Assembly (NCBI RefSeq): GCF_000955955.1
Contig: NZ_JYJG01000099.1
Coordinates: 1 to 62,036 of the forward strand
Source: Lentzea aerocolonigenes
Lineage (GTDB): Bacteria; Actinomycetota; Actinomycetes; Mycobacteriales; Pseudonocardiaceae
Reading direction: 5' to 3'
DNA length: 62,036 nucleotides
Part shown: in pieces, positions 61,928 to 62,036 of the stretch
Numbering within the stretch: the stretch's first letter is position 1
How the letters are laid out: each line of letters starts with the position of its first letter
Translations under genes and position numbers: made by a program
Notes under the pieces: generated by a model
Told to the model about the DNA's origin: nothing
The model's input: only the letters and a program-made list of their open reading frames with translations
The model's database searches: none

Positions 61928-62036
61928 CTTGTCCCCCCGTACGCATCCGCCCCCGCGCGTTCCGCATTTTTGCGGGAGGAAGATGACCATGGTTTTGTGA
62001 CACCTACTAGACGGTTGATTCCAAGGGTCCGCAGCC

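Noticed and set aside
61991..62036. Possible gene start at the right end of the window
   Set aside because: Only 46 bases remain upstream of the hydrolase frame; no start with ribosome site could be supported.

Overview
The window is high-GC DNA from a filamentous actinobacterium. Several things point to a Pseudonocardiaceae-like genome (Lentzea, Saccharothrix or Amycolatopsis type): frequent GTG starts, ATGA/GTGA stop-start overlaps, a his-trp-lgt backbone, a bifunctional-type HisA, and an A-factor-type (gamma-butyrolactone) signalling locus. The genus is inferred from gene content only. No rRNA, tRNA, CRISPR array or insertion sequence was seen.

Layout, left to right. 43-8615: housekeeping genes (D,D-carboxypeptidase dacB coupled to gnd, a LysE exporter facing an Lrp regulator, tesB, pyruvate kinase, a VanZ-like protein, DUF2461). 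8691-14801: accessory stretch with a helicase-associated protein, a decayed NLR-like (STAND) gene that lacks its NTPase core, a signal-less DNA/RNA nuclease, and a divergent pair of envelope genes (lipoprotein and CHRD protein), each behind a TGAACC-N16-CGTGT ECF-type promoter. 14856-26871: a compact biosynthetic and signalling cluster. It holds a ten-gene leftward operon (aldo/keto reductase, two HAD proteins, MFS exporter, AfsA-like protein, KSIII, ACP, KSII, tandem 3-hydroxyacyl-CoA dehydrogenase, type II thioesterase), a second canonical AfsA homologue, an ArpA/ScbR-type receptor and a NAD-dependent reductase. Three palindromic operators lie in its three control regions, two of them exactly between -35 and -10 elements. 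26868-29677: SulP transporter with carbonic anhydrase, and small genes.

29766-41688: glutamate synthase gltBD, a dicarboxylate/glutamate symporter, an orphan TAXI-type binding lipoprotein, and the lgt-response regulator-histidine kinase operon. 41819-43524: flavin monooxygenase and Uma2. 43631-50634: the trpE-trpM-trpC-trpB-trpA and hisF-orf-hisI operons, separated by a TetR gene whose operator abuts trpE. 50659-53610: a small membrane protein, an ECF sigma factor and a catalytically degenerate GGDEF-EAL protein, all coupled. 53724-55130: a PPOX-type protein and a ClpC2-like HTH/Clp-N regulator behind an array of about fourteen GTCAAC/GTTGAC sites. 55096-57673: hisA(priA), a secreted protein of unknown function, and hisH. 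57684-61927: a membrane protein, a split transketolase divergent from soxR, two families of tandem repeats and an alpha/beta hydrolase.

The two most unusual systems are the AfsA/ketosynthase cluster with promoter-embedded receptor sites and the operator array in front of the ClpC2-like gene. The his, trp, lgt, glt, pyk and tesB genes follow an order known from other actinobacteria, so the AfsA cluster looks like cargo inserted between pyk and gltD.
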